DNA of 64,000 nt from contig CAJTDB010000004.1 in NCBI GenBank assembly GCA_910574965.1, positions 124,001-188,000 on the forward strand, read 5' to 3'. Shown in pieces: positions 24,584 through 33,108 of this stretch. Each line of letters begins with the position of its first letter. Position 1 is the first letter of the stretch. The notes beneath the pieces are model-generated. The model saw only the letters and a list, made by a program, of their open reading frames with translations. It was not told where the DNA came from and did no database searches. The DNA is from Lachnospiraceae bacterium (lineage in GTDB: Bacteria > Bacillota > Clostridia > Lachnospirales > Lachnospiraceae). The translations under genes were made by a program, and so were the position numbers.

Positions 24584-26053
24584 ATGTATAACGAAATTGA
24601 TTTGGATAAAATAGATATTCATGCAGAGCCGCCCATGGAGGAACCAGCCAGGCAATACTATTACATGGCAAAATGCCGGGAATGGGTTCGGGAGTTTGAA
24701 CGGAAAAACGGACACCGCCCATGCTTTTTTACTCAAACGTTCGGGTGCCAAATGAACGCCCGCGATTCCGAGAAGCTTACAGGCATTCTAAAAAAAGCCG
24801 GCTATGCGGAGGCCGACAGTGAGGAGGCCGATTTTGTAATTTACAATACATGCACCGTCCGGGAAAATGCCAATCTGAAAGTATATGGACGGCTGGGTGT
24901 TTTGCATGGATATAAGAAGAAGAATCCAAACATGAAGATCGCTCTTTGCGGCTGTATGATGCAGGAGCCTTCTGTAGTGGAAAAGATCAAAAAGAGTTAT
25001 GGGTTTGTGGATTTGATCTTCGGAACTCACAATATTTTCAAATTTGCGGAGCTTCTCTGGGCAGCTCTTATATCAGAACGGACGGTGACGGATGTCTGGG
25101 ATGGTACGGAACAGGTTGTGGAGGATCTTCCACTGGAGCGGAAATATTCATTCAAATCAGGCGTCAATATTATGTTTGGCTGCAACAACTTCTGCAGCTA
25201 CTGCATCGTTCCCTATGTGAGAGGGCGGGAACGCAGCCGGGAGCCGGAGGATATTCTTCGGGAGATTAAGGGACTGGCAGCAGATGGTGTAACAGAAATT
25301 ATGCTGCTGGGCCAGAATGTTAATTCCTATGGAAAGACTCTGAAAACGCCCATCCGTTTTGCAGAACTTTTGCAAAGAGCGGAGAAGATCGAAGGAATAG
25401 AACGGATTCGGTTTATGACTTCACATCCAAAGGATCTGTCCGATGAATTGATCCAGGTTATGGCAGAGTCAAAAAAGATCTGCCGGCATCTTCATCTGCC
25501 TTTGCAGTCCGGGAGCAGCCGCATACTAAAGGCGATGAACCGAAAATATACAAAAGAACAATATTTGGCACTTGCAGAGAAGATTCGAAAGGCCATTCCG
25601 GATATAGCACTGACGACGGATATTATCGTCGGGTTTCCAGGGGAGACAGAAGAGGATTTCCTTGAGACCCTGAAGGTCGTTTGGACGGTTCGCTTTGAGA
25701 GTGCTTTTACATTTATTTACAGCAAACGCACCGGGACGCCGGCAGCAGCGATGGAAGAACAGGTTCCGGAAGATGTGGTGAAAGATCGTTTTGACCGCCT
25801 GCTGCACGAGGTACAAAAGATCGCCAATGAAAGAGCGCAGCTTTTAACCGGAACGAAACAAATGGTATTGGTGGAGGAGACGAACAGCCGGATGACGGAC
25901 TATGTGACCGGGCGGCTTAGCAGCAATCATGTGGTACATTTCCCAGGAGACGCTTCGCTGGTGGGAAAGATCATGCAGGTCTCTCTGGATGAGTGCCGCG
26001 GATTTTATTTTATGGGACGAGCAACAGGAGCGTCTCTGTCCGGATTAGAATGA
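24584..26053 (+). CDS. miaB: tRNA-2-methylthio-N6-isopentenyladenosine37 synthase MiaB
   Basis: A 489-aa radical SAM methylthiotransferase that modifies i6A37 of tRNAs reading UNN codons. The N-terminal UPF0004 domain provides cluster cysteines in FTQTFGCQMN, IYNTCTVRENAN and ALCGCMMQEP. The radical SAM triad is in GCNNFCSYCIVPYVRGRERSR. A C-terminal TRAM domain ends the protein (about 420-485). ATG 24584 has AGGAGA upstream; an earlier start at 24506 lies inside the remnant and lacks a site. The N-terminal ~50 residues are an extension typical of Clostridia. Confidence 0.95.
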   Translation: MYNEIDLDKIDIHAEPPMEEPARQYYYMAKCREWVREFERKNGHRPCFFTQTFGCQMNARDSEKLTGILKKAGYAEADSEEADFVIYNTCTVRENANLKVYGRLGVLHGYKKKNPNMKIALCGCMMQEPSVVEKIKKSYGFVDLIFGTHNIFKFAELLWAALISERTVTDVWDGTEQVVEDLPLERKYSFKSGVNIMFGCNNFCSYCIVPYVRGRERSREPEDILREIKGLAADGVTEIMLLGQNVNSYGKTLKTPIRFAELLQRAEKIEGIERIRFMTSHPKDLSDELIQVMAESKKICRHLHLPLQSGSSRILKAMNRKYTKEQYLALAEKIRKAIPDIALTTDIIVGFPGETEEDFLETLKVVWTVRFESAFTFIYSKRTGTPAAAMEEQVPEDVVKDRFDRLLHEVQKIANERAQLLTGTKQMVLVEETNSRMTDYVTGRLSSNHVVHFPGDASLVGKIMQVSLDECRGFYFMGRATGASLSGLE

Positions 26054-26078
26054 CAAAAAATTAACAAGGAGTTATTGC

Positions 26079-26942
26079 ATGAAAAAACGTGGGCTTCGTA
26101 CCATCAAACATCTGATTCTCATAGCGGCTGCTTCTGTTATTTATGCAGCAGGTGTCAGTCTCTTTTTGGATCCGAACAATCTGGCGCCGGGAGGCGTCAC
26201 AGGTGTGGCGGTGATTCTGAACCGGCTGTCTGGAATCGAGACAGGAACACTGTATTTCCTGTTGAATGTTCCGATTGTTCTGTTGGGGATCTGGAAATTC
26301 GGCTGGCGCTTTATTATGAAAACTGCCTATGCGATTTTTATGACTTCGGCTTTTACAAACCTTTTGTCCGGCTATGATGCGCTGACGGATGATCCGCTTC
26401 TGGCCTCGCTGGCAGGAGGCGTACTGATGGCCTGCGGTGTAGGCATGATCTTTAAGACAGGTGCGACCACCGGCGGTATGGATATTATTATTAAGATTAT
26501 CCGCCAGAAATACCGGCATCTGAAAACCGGATTTTTGTTCCAGTGTACAGATATTATCATTGTCGGAATCTCCGGACTGATCTTCCGGGATTTGAACATT
26601 GCGCTGTATGCTCTTCTGGCAGTGCTCATCTGCGGCAGAACGTTGGACTATGTGCTCTATGGAAATGATGAAGCCCGGATGATCTACATTATTACCGGCA
26701 GGCCCGAAGCCATCGGCCAGAAGCTTCTTCAGGATGTGGAAGTGGGCGTGACGTATTTTCAGGGCAAGGGCGGATGGACCGGAGAGGAAAAGCAGGTGAT
26801 CTTCTGCATTGTGCGCAAACAGCTTTCTCCCCAGGTGGAGGAGATTACCAAGCAGGAGGATCCGGCTGCTTTTATGATTATCACCAGTGCCAGTGAGATT
26901 TACGGAGAAGGTTATAAAGATTTCTTTGCAGACAGACTGTAA
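26079..26942 (+). CDS. YitT-family membrane protein (DUF161 + DUF2179)
   Basis: A 287-aa protein with five or six membrane segments: IKHLILIAAASVIYAAGVSLFLDPNNLAPGGVTG is the family opening, and MIFKTGATTGGMDIIIKII a conserved loop. The cytoplasmic C-terminal DUF2179 domain covers about residues 205-285 (ITGRPEAIGQKLLQ ... ITSASEIYGEGYKD). Function is not established; the family is large in Firmicutes. AAGGAG lies 7-8 bases before the ATG. Follows miaB by 25 bp, possibly co-transcribed. Confidence 0.88.
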   Translation: MKKRGLRTIKHLILIAAASVIYAAGVSLFLDPNNLAPGGVTGVAVILNRLSGIETGTLYFLLNVPIVLLGIWKFGWRFIMKTAYAIFMTSAFTNLLSGYDALTDDPLLASLAGGVLMACGVGMIFKTGATTGGMDIIIKIIRQKYRHLKTGFLFQCTDIIIVGISGLIFRDLNIALYALLAVLICGRTLDYVLYGNDEARMIYIITGRPEAIGQKLLQDVEVGVTYFQGKGGWTGEEKQVIFCIVRKQLSPQVEEITKQEDPAAFMIITSASEIYGEGYKDFFADRL

Positions 26943-26997
26943 GAAAAACACAAAAAGATCATATAAAATGTTCTTGCATCTTTGTCCAGTTAGTGGT

Positions 26998-27041
26998 ACT
27001 ATATTTAGTGCAAAATAATTTTGCAGAATACTAGATGTAGT
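26998..27041 (+). promoter_or_regulatory. pair of NrdR boxes before nrdD
   Basis: ACTATATTTAGT (26998-27009) and ACTAGATGTAGT (27030-27041) match the NrdR-box pattern and are 32 bp apart, three helical turns, as in known nrd promoters. They imply repression by the ATP-cone regulator NrdR (not in the window). Confidence 0.72.
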
Positions 27042-27057
27042 TACTGGAGGAGATTGG

Positions 27058-29373
27058 ATGAAGGGGAACGTCGTTGTATGCCCGGATATGATTAAGAAGC
27101 GGAATGGAATGCCCGTGCCGTTTGATGTGAAGAAGATCCGGGATGCCATCCGCAAAGCAAATGATGCGGCAAGGGTAGAGGCCATTGCGCCTTACCAGTT
27201 TGAGACACTCGTCGACGCGGTGGTGGAAGCCATTCCGGAAGGGAAGACGCCGAATGTGGAACAGGTACAGGACTTAGTGGAAGAGAAGCTGATTGAGAAT
27301 GGTTTTGCGAAAACGGCAAAGGCATACATTCTGTACCGTGCGGAGCATACCAAAGTCCGCAAGACCGAAGCAGATCTGGTGGACATCTATCGGGAACTGA
27401 CCTTTACCAGCGCGGCGGATGCAGACATCAAACGGGAAAATGCCAATATCGATGCGGATACGTCCATGGGTACCATGTTAAAATACGGTTCCGAAGGTGC
27501 CAATTATTTTGTAGATAATTATATTCTGCCAAAAGATATCGCAGCAGCACATATTAATGGAGATATCCATATCCACGACAAGGATTTCTACATGCTGACA
27601 GAAACCTGCTGCCAGATTGATCTGATAAAACTGTTTCGGGATGGATTTTCCACAGGGCACGGCTATATCCGGCAGCCAAGATCCATTGCCAGTTATGCGG
27701 CGCTGGCCTGTATTGCCATCCAGGCCAACCAAAACGAGATGCACGGAGGGCAGTCGGTCCCTAACTTCGATTATGCTATGGCGGAAGGCGTGGCCTGTAC
27801 GTTTCGGAAGGAATATTATGACGCAGTACAGCGGTATTTCTGGCTGGAACATGACTGCGAGCAGGCGCTGGAGGAGGATTTTCGCCAGGCGCTCAAAGAT
27901 GCTGTGCCGGAGCGGATTACGATGGCCAACATTGACGATTATGAAGCACATTTTGTCAAATGGTTTATGGAATGCTGGGAGATGTGGCTGAAAGAGAAGC
28001 CGAAGGAGCAGGATATCCGCAGATGTCATCAGACTTCCGTCCGCATTGCCTTAAAAGAAACGGATATGGCTACTTATCAGGCGATGGAGTCCCTGATACA
28101 CAATCTGAATACGATGAATTCCAGGGCCGGGGCACAGGTGCCTTTTAGTTCTATCAATTATGGGACATGCACATCCCCGGAGGCGCGTATGGCTGTTCGG
28201 AACCTTCTGAAGGTGACGGATATCGGACTGGGGAACGGAGAGACTGCCATCTTCCCGGTACAGATTTTCAAGGTAAAAGAGGGGATCAATTACAATCCGG
28301 GAGAGCCGAATTATGATCTGTTTCGATTAGCCATCAAAGTGTCTGCCAAACGTCTGTTCCCAAACTTCAGTTTCATCGATGCGCCGTTTAATCTGCAGTA
28401 TTATAAAGAAGGCGATTACAATACGGAGATTGCCTATATGGGATGCCGGACCAGAGTTATGGGCAACCACTACGATCCAAAGCAGGAAGTAACCTGCGGA
28501 CGGGGAAATTTAAGTTTCACATCCGTGAACCTTCCAAGGCTCGGCATCAAGGCCCATAAAAATATCAAAGTTTTCTATCGGGAGTTAGACAAGCAGCTTG
28601 CTCTTTGCTGCAGACAGTTGCTTCACCGTTTTGAGATCCAGAAGAAAAAAACTGTGAAAAATTATCCGTTTCTTATGGGACAGGGAATCTGGATGGGTTC
28701 GGATGCACTGGGCGTTCATGACCAGGTGGGCGAGATTCTGAAAAACGGAACTTTAAGTGTCGGATTTATCGGTCTTGCGGAGACTTTGACGGCTCTTACA
28801 GGGGCACATCATGGCGAGAGTGAGGAGAGCCGGAAGCTAGGGCATGAAATTATTGCTCATATGCGGGATTATATGGACCAAAAATCCCAGGAAACCGGGC
28901 TGAATTTTACCTTGCTGGCCACGCCGGCGGAAGGGCTGTCCGGAAGATTTGTGCGGATCGACCGGAAGCGGTTCGGCAGGATACCAGGAGTCACGGACCG
29001 GGAATATTATACAAATTCTTTCCATGTGCCGGTTTATTATCCTATTAATGCTTTTGAAAAGATCCGCATTGAGGCACCTTATCATGCACTGACAAACGCC
29101 GGACATATCAGCTATGTAGAGCTGGACGGAGATACGGCAAAGAATCCGGAAGCTTTTGAGGCGGTAATCCGCTGCATGAAAGAAAACGGCATTGGCTATG
29201 GTTCGGTGAATCATCCGGTGGACCGGGACCCGGTGTGCGGTTATACCGGCGTCATCGATGAAGTGTGTCCGCGCTGCAAGAGGCGGGAAGGGGAGCCGGT
29301 CAGTATCGAGCGGCTGAACGAACTTCGGAAAAAATACCCGGATGTGCCGGTGTATTTAGACGCCAATCACTGA
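27058..29373 (+). CDS. nrdD: anaerobic (class III) ribonucleoside-triphosphate reductase, catalytic part NrdD without glycyl-radical end
   Basis: A 771-aa cytoplasmic enzyme reducing NTPs to dNTPs without oxygen. Residues 10-100 form an ATP-cone (MPVPFDVKKIRDAIRKANDA ... YILYRAEHTKVRK), the allosteric domain. The ten-stranded barrel follows: DIHIHDKDFY, LACIAIQANQNEMHGGQSVPNFDYAMAEG, and NTMNSRAGAQVPFSSINYG with the finger-loop region. The C-terminus has a reduced zinc cluster (VCGYTGVIDEVCPRC) and ends without the RVxGY glycyl-radical motif normally found there. That motif lies in the next gene. ATG 27058 has GGAGGAG. NrdR boxes stand upstream. Confidence 0.93.
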   Translation: MKGNVVVCPDMIKKRNGMPVPFDVKKIRDAIRKANDAARVEAIAPYQFETLVDAVVEAIPEGKTPNVEQVQDLVEEKLIENGFAKTAKAYILYRAEHTKVRKTEADLVDIYRELTFTSAADADIKRENANIDADTSMGTMLKYGSEGANYFVDNYILPKDIAAAHINGDIHIHDKDFYMLTETCCQIDLIKLFRDGFSTGHGYIRQPRSIASYAALACIAIQANQNEMHGGQSVPNFDYAMAEGVACTFRKEYYDAVQRYFWLEHDCEQALEEDFRQALKDAVPERITMANIDDYEAHFVKWFMECWEMWLKEKPKEQDIRRCHQTSVRIALKETDMATYQAMESLIHNLNTMNSRAGAQVPFSSINYGTCTSPEARMAVRNLLKVTDIGLGNGETAIFPVQIFKVKEGINYNPGEPNYDLFRLAIKVSAKRLFPNFSFIDAPFNLQYYKEGDYNTEIAYMGCRTRVMGNHYDPKQEVTCGRGNLSFTSVNLPRLGIKAHKNIKVFYRELDKQLALCCRQLLHRFEIQKKKTVKNYPFLMGQGIWMGSDALGVHDQVGEILKNGTLSVGFIGLAETLTALTGAHHGESEESRKLGHEIIAHMRDYMDQKSQETGLNFTLLATPAEGLSGRFVRIDRKRFGRIPGVTDREYYTNSFHVPVYYPINAFEKIRIEAPYHALTNAGHISYVELDGDTAKNPEAFEAVIRCMKENGIGYGSVNHPVDRDPVCGYTGVIDEVCPRCKRREGEPVSIERLNELRKKYPDVPVYLDANH

Positions 29374-29432
29374 TAATGACTGCAAAACATATGTTCGAAA
29401 ATAATATAAAATGAAGATTGGAGAAAAAAAGT

Positions 29433-29591
29433 ATGGCAGGAAAAGTAGTACCCAACAATGGACAGGTAGGCGAACATGTAAAATTTGACCGTATCCGCCG
29501 GATTACCGGCTATCTGGTCGGAACGACAGACCGCTTTAACAATGCAAAACGGGCAGAGGAAAAAGATCGTGTCAAACACAGCCTCTCCTGA
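29433..29591 (+). CDS. 52-aa glycyl-radical subunit, detached C-terminus of NrdD
   Basis: A tiny protein (ATG 29433, GGAG ten bases upstream). Its core RIRRITGYLVGTTDRFN is the conserved C-terminal glycyl-radical loop of class III reductases; the radical glycine is in TGYLVG. It continues AKRAEEKDRVKH, as in intact NrdD tails. The preceding 771-aa protein stops before this motif, so the reductase appears to be encoded in two pieces 59 bp apart. NrdG, the activase that would install the radical, overlaps it by 23 bp. I recall annotated short NrdD proteins of this kind in Lachnospiraceae, so it is likely a family trait and not a fresh frameshift. Confidence 0.88.
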   Translation: MAGKVVPNNGQVGEHVKFDRIRRITGYLVGTTDRFNNAKRAEEKDRVKHSLS

Positions 29592-30102
29592 ACCTTTGCG
29601 CATTGCCGGGATCGTACCAGGGTCCATTGTGGACGGACCGGGTATTCGCTTCGTGATTTTCACCCAGGGATGCCCTCATCACTGTCCCGGCTGTCATAAT
29701 CCGAAGACCCATGACCCAAAGGGCGGAAGCGAGGCGGATATCCCGTCCATTCTTGCCCGCTTAGACGAAGATCTGCTCCTGTCGGGTGTAACCTTTTCCG
29801 GCGGCGAGCCTTTTATGCAGGCGGCAGCACTGGTTCCGCTGGCAGAAGCTGTTAAGGTCCGTGGGAAAAACCTGATGGTTTATACCGGATACCAGTATGA
29901 ACAGCTTGTACACATGGAGCAGCCGGGGGTACAAAGACTTCTCTCTCTGGCGGATCTGCTGGTGGACGGACCTTTTGTACTGGCGGAAAAGGATCTGACC
30001 CTCCCTTATCGGGGAAGCAGCAATCAGCGCGTGATTGATCTGGTGCGGACAAGAGAGGCAGGAGAGATTGTTCTGTACAGAAGCGAGTATGAGGATTTGT
30101 AA
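29569..30102 (+). CDS. nrdG: anaerobic ribonucleoside-triphosphate reductase activating protein NrdG
   Basis: A 177-aa radical SAM activase that abstracts hydrogen from the glycyl residue of NrdD. GSIVDGPGIRFVIFTQGCPHHCPGCHN holds the CxxxCxxC [4Fe-4S] motif, and SGVTFSGGEPFMQ the conserved GGE. GTG 29569 is selected because GAGGA stands eight bases before; an ATG at 29542 lacks a site. The start lies within the 52-aa gene, so translation is coupled and dose-linked. Confidence 0.93.
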   Translation: MSNTASPEPLRIAGIVPGSIVDGPGIRFVIFTQGCPHHCPGCHNPKTHDPKGGSEADIPSILARLDEDLLLSGVTFSGGEPFMQAAALVPLAEAVKVRGKNLMVYTGYQYEQLVHMEQPGVQRLLSLADLLVDGPFVLAEKDLTLPYRGSSNQRVIDLVRTREAGEIVLYRSEYEDL

Positions 30103-30146
30103 ATGAAGGCAAAAAATTGCCGGTCTGCAGCAACACGAGAGGCAGA

Positions 30147-30156
30147 GGGGGGGGGG
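30147..30156 (+). repeat. G10 homopolymer in the leader of the ROK gene
   Basis: Ten consecutive G residues lie 7 bases before the ATG at 30163, serving as or overlapping the Shine-Dalgarno region. Such tracts are slippage-prone, so length variation could alter translation (inference). Confidence 0.85.
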
Positions 30157-30162
30157 TGAGAG

Positions 30163-31056
30163 ATGAAAGCGGCAGTTCTGGATATCGGGGGCAGTTCCAT
30201 CAAGTACGGACGGCTGGACGAACGGCTTATCGTAGAACAGAGGGGAAAGATCCCGGCTCCGTTAACGGATATGAATGCATTCTATTCAGCCCTGGACAGA
30301 ATCTGGGAAGAGGTGGGAACAGACGCGGAAGGTCTGGCAGTCAGTATGCCCGGCGTCATCGATTCTTCCCGCGGCTATGCGTATACAGGCGGAGCGCTGC
30401 AGTATATTCGCGGCCGGGAAGTTGCCGGAGAGCTTACAGACCGTTATCAGGTGCCTGTATGGATTGGAAATGATGCCAAATGTGCAGGAAGCGCAGAAGC
30501 AGTCTACGGGGCCTTACAAGGAGTCCGAACCGGTATCGTCGTCATTCTAGGCACCGGTATCGGAGGATGCCTGATCTTAGACGGAAAAGTCTATACAGGC
30601 ATCCATTTTGCCGCAGGAGAGTTCAGCTTTCTGCATACCAATCGATATGCTCCTTACGATCAGAGCGAGTGGTGGGCCGGAGTCACCGGCAGCGAAGGGC
30701 TTTTAGCTATGGTCCAAAGCCATACCGGAAGCAAGGATGTACTCTCCGGAGAAGAAATCTTTGCAAGAGCCGAACAGGGGGATATGGCTGTTCTCCAGGC
30801 CATCGATCAGTTTGCAGAAACAGTGGCGGTACAGCTTTTAAACCTCCAGTGTATCTTAGATGCAGAGAAGATTGCCATCGGCGGAGGTATCTCCGCCCAG
30901 CCCATTCTTATACAAAAGCTGAAAGAACAGTCTGACCGAATCTACCAAGATTATCCCTATCCATTCTTTCAGCCGGAGATCACGGTCTGCCGTTTCCGCA
31001 ACGATGCCAATTTGATCGGGGCCTATTCCCAGCTTCTGAAGAGGGAAAGCGGCTGA
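30163..31056 (+). CDS. ROK-family sugar kinase
   Basis: A 297-aa ROK kinase/regulator fold without the N-terminal HTH of ROK repressors, hence probably a kinase. The phosphate-1 motif is AVLDIGGSSIKYG, the catalytic aspartate lies in WIGNDAKCAGSAEA, and VVILGTGIGGCLILDGKVY is the second phosphate loop. The CxCGxxGCxE zinc motif of many ROK kinases is absent; the equivalent region reads WWAGVTGSEGLLA. Sugar unknown. It follows nrdG by 60 bp with the G10 tract before it. Confidence 0.88.
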   Translation: MKAAVLDIGGSSIKYGRLDERLIVEQRGKIPAPLTDMNAFYSALDRIWEEVGTDAEGLAVSMPGVIDSSRGYAYTGGALQYIRGREVAGELTDRYQVPVWIGNDAKCAGSAEAVYGALQGVRTGIVVILGTGIGGCLILDGKVYTGIHFAAGEFSFLHTNRYAPYDQSEWWAGVTGSEGLLAMVQSHTGSKDVLSGEEIFARAEQGDMAVLQAIDQFAETVAVQLLNLQCILDAEKIAIGGGISAQPILIQKLKEQSDRIYQDYPYPFFQPEITVCRFRNDANLIGAYSQLLKRESG

Positions 31057-31074
31057 TTACATACCAAAAATCAA

Positions 31075-31159
31075 GGGCCTGTCATGAGAGCTGTCCCGGC
31101 TGAAGTCCATACGCATAAGGACTTTAGCCGGGACAGCCCCCACGGCAGGCCCGTCTTTT
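31075..31159 (+). terminator. cruciform bidirectional terminator
   Basis: Outer arms 31075-31081/31146-31152 enclose an inner 12-bp stem (31090-31101/31126-31137) extended by AAGTCC/GGACTT. T runs flank both sides (GTCTTTTT on +, ATTTTT on -). Serves the convergent ROK and NhaC genes. Confidence 0.85.
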
Positions 31160-31167
31160 TGCCTATT

Positions 31168-32667
31168 CTACTCTTCCGGAACAAGAAAGAATTTCTTCAT
31201 TCCAAAGAGTACTACACAAAGCAGCACCAGTGAAATCGCCAGAATTGCCACTGCATTCTGCACAAAGCCGGCGATGCAATACCCGACGAAAGACACCGCT
31301 GCCACCAGCATGGCGTACGGAAGCTGAGTCGATACATGATTGATATGGTCACACTGCGCGCCTGCAGAAGCCATGATCGTCGTATCGGAGATAGGAGAGC
31401 AGTGGTCTCCGCACACCGCACCGGCCAGGCAGGCGGCAATGGTGATAATCAGAAGATTTCCAGGCAGATTGATGCCTACCACAATGGGAAGCAGGATGCC
31501 AAAGGTTCCCCAGGAAGTACCGGTGGAAAAGGCAAGGAAGATAGCTACCAGGAAGACGATGGCCGGAAGCATACCGGTCAGTCCTGACGCACTGCCTTCG
31601 AAGATGCCGCTGACATATTCTGCCGCCCCTAGATTTCCGGTCAGTCCGGACAGGGTCCAGGCAAAGGTCAGAATCAGAATCGGACTTATCATAGCCTTAA
31701 AGCCTTCCGGGAATGCATTCATGCAGTCTTTAAACGAAAGGACTTTCCGAGCGATATAGAAGACGATCGTAATCAGAAGCGCTGCTACGGATCCCATGGA
31801 AAGCCCCAGCGGTGCGTCGCAGTTTGCGAATGAATTTACAAAACTTTCACCCTCAAAAAATCCGCCTGTATAGATCATGCCGATCACACAGCTAATAATC
31901 AGTACGATAACCGGAAACGCCAGATCAATAACCGTTCCTTTTCCCGACACAGCATTCAGAGAAGTATCCTCTGCAACTTTTTCGCCGCAGGTAAATAAAT
32001 CGCCGTTCCTGGCATTTTTCTCATGGGTTCTCATGGGACCAAAATCAATGTCCCAAAGGCTGATGATAATGATCGTCGCAATGGTCAGCAGAGAATACAG
32101 ATTGTAGGGAATGGCGTTGATGAACAGGGTCAGACCGTCTGTACCCTCTACCACGCCGGCTACTGCAGCAGCCCAGGAAGAGATCGGAGCAATCATACAT
32201 ACCGGAGCAGCCGTAGCATCAATAAGATAGGCCAGCTTTGCACGGGATACATTGTGCTTGTCTGTTACCGGACGCATAACACTTCCTACCGTCAGACAGT
32301 TGAAATAGTCATCCACGAAGATCAGTGCACCGAGAGCGAATGTGGCCAGCAGTGTACCCTTGCGGGACTTAATTTTCTCCTGGGCCCATTTTCCATAGGC
32401 AGCAGAACCGCCGGCTTTGTTCATAAGCACAACGATGGTGCCGAGGATGACCAGGAAGATCAGGATGCCCACATGTCCGCCGTCGGACAAAGAAGCAACA
32501 AATCCATCGCTGAACATCGTGGTGTAAGCAGATACGACGTTAAAATTTGTGATGAACAGTGCAGCCGTTACAATTCCGATAAACAAGGAACTGTAGACTT
32601 CTTTGGTAATCAGCGCAAGGATGATCGCCACCAGAGGCGGCACCAGGGACCAGAAAGTTGCATACAT
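31168..32667 (-). CDS. NhaC-family transporter, probable lysine transporter (LysW-like)
   Basis: A 499-aa membrane protein with about 12 helices from the NhaC antiporter family. Family segments are FWSLVPPLVAIILALITKEVY at the start, VDDYFNCLTVGSVMRPVTDKH in the middle, and STGTSWGTFGILLPI and GDHCSPISDTTIMASAGAQCDHINHV toward the end. NhaC relatives under lysine riboswitches are assigned to lysine transport rather than sodium/proton exchange, and a clear L-box lies upstream on the minus strand, so lysine uptake is the best call. AGGTGGG stands before the ATG. Confidence 0.88.
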   Translation of the reverse strand: MYATFWSLVPPLVAIILALITKEVYSSLFIGIVTAALFITNFNVVSAYTTMFSDGFVASLSDGGHVGILIFLVILGTIVVLMNKAGGSAAYGKWAQEKIKSRKGTLLATFALGALIFVDDYFNCLTVGSVMRPVTDKHNVSRAKLAYLIDATAAPVCMIAPISSWAAAVAGVVEGTDGLTLFINAIPYNLYSLLTIATIIIISLWDIDFGPMRTHEKNARNGDLFTCGEKVAEDTSLNAVSGKGTVIDLAFPVIVLIISCVIGMIYTGGFFEGESFVNSFANCDAPLGLSMGSVAALLITIVFYIARKVLSFKDCMNAFPEGFKAMISPILILTFAWTLSGLTGNLGAAEYVSGIFEGSASGLTGMLPAIVFLVAIFLAFSTGTSWGTFGILLPIVVGINLPGNLLIITIAACLAGAVCGDHCSPISDTTIMASAGAQCDHINHVSTQLPYAMLVAAVSFVGYCIAGFVQNAVAILAISLVLLCVVLFGMKKFFLVPEE

Positions 32668-32706
32668 AACATTTTCCCACCTGTTAATTTATTTCTGTAT
32701 ACAGAC

Positions 32707-32742
32707 AAAAGAAAAAGCCATGGCGCGTGTAACGTCCATGAC
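32707..32742 (-). terminator. riboswitch-controlled terminator of the NhaC leader
   Basis: Minus-strand stem GTCATGG/CCATGGC (32742-32736 and 32723-32717) followed by TTTTTCTTTT (32716-32707). It lies between aptamer and gene, as expected for lysine-dependent attenuation. Confidence 0.7.
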
Positions 32743-32761
32743 CGCAGAACTCTCTTTCACA

Positions 32762-32932
32762 AACGATAGCACTCCACATATCTGTGACAGTGTACAGCAT
32801 ATTCTGCTGGACCCCAGCCGCATCCCTTCAGGCAGGAATACTGCTTCGGCGGTCCCTCTCATCCATGCCCCTTAGGATGCCTGTCCCATGGATACAGGGG
32901 CCGACGGTAAGAACCGCACCTCTATCTTTTTC
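32762..32932 (-). promoter_or_regulatory. lysine riboswitch (L-box) aptamer
   Basis: Read on the minus strand: GATAGAGGTGCGG at 32926-32914, AAGGGGCATGGATGAGAGG, then GGGACCGCCGAAGC (about 32856-32843), GGCTGGGGTCC (32819-32809) and the closing GTGGAGTGCTATC (to 32765). GATAG/CTATC form P1. These conserved blocks in this order are diagnostic of the lysine aptamer. It should turn transcription of the transporter off when lysine is plentiful. Confidence 0.92.
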
Positions 32933-33108
32933 TTCTTAATATGATGTATTACAGATGGTTATAGAGTAATACGGATGTCGAAAAATGTCAAGAAAATGTG
33001 AGAAAATTGTTAAATTTTCATAAAAAAATGGACGGAGCTTGCAACTTTCTTAAGAATGTATTAAGATATCTTTTAATTATTTTGAAATACAAAGGAATGG
33101 GAAGTCAT

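Noticed and set aside
26061-27185. Long minus-strand frame (374 codons)
   Set aside because: It is antisense to YitT and the start of nrdD, both with clear family motifs, and has no ribosome-binding site or recognisable domain.
29373-29433. Fresh frameshift splitting nrdD
   Set aside because: The 59-bp gap has stops, a separate ribosome-binding site and an ATG, and the zinc-cluster end differs from an intact tail, so a simple frameshift does not restore one chain.
32603-32875. Plus-strand frames over the NhaC leader
   Set aside because: They cross the lysine aptamer, whose conserved blocks explain the sequence on the other strand.
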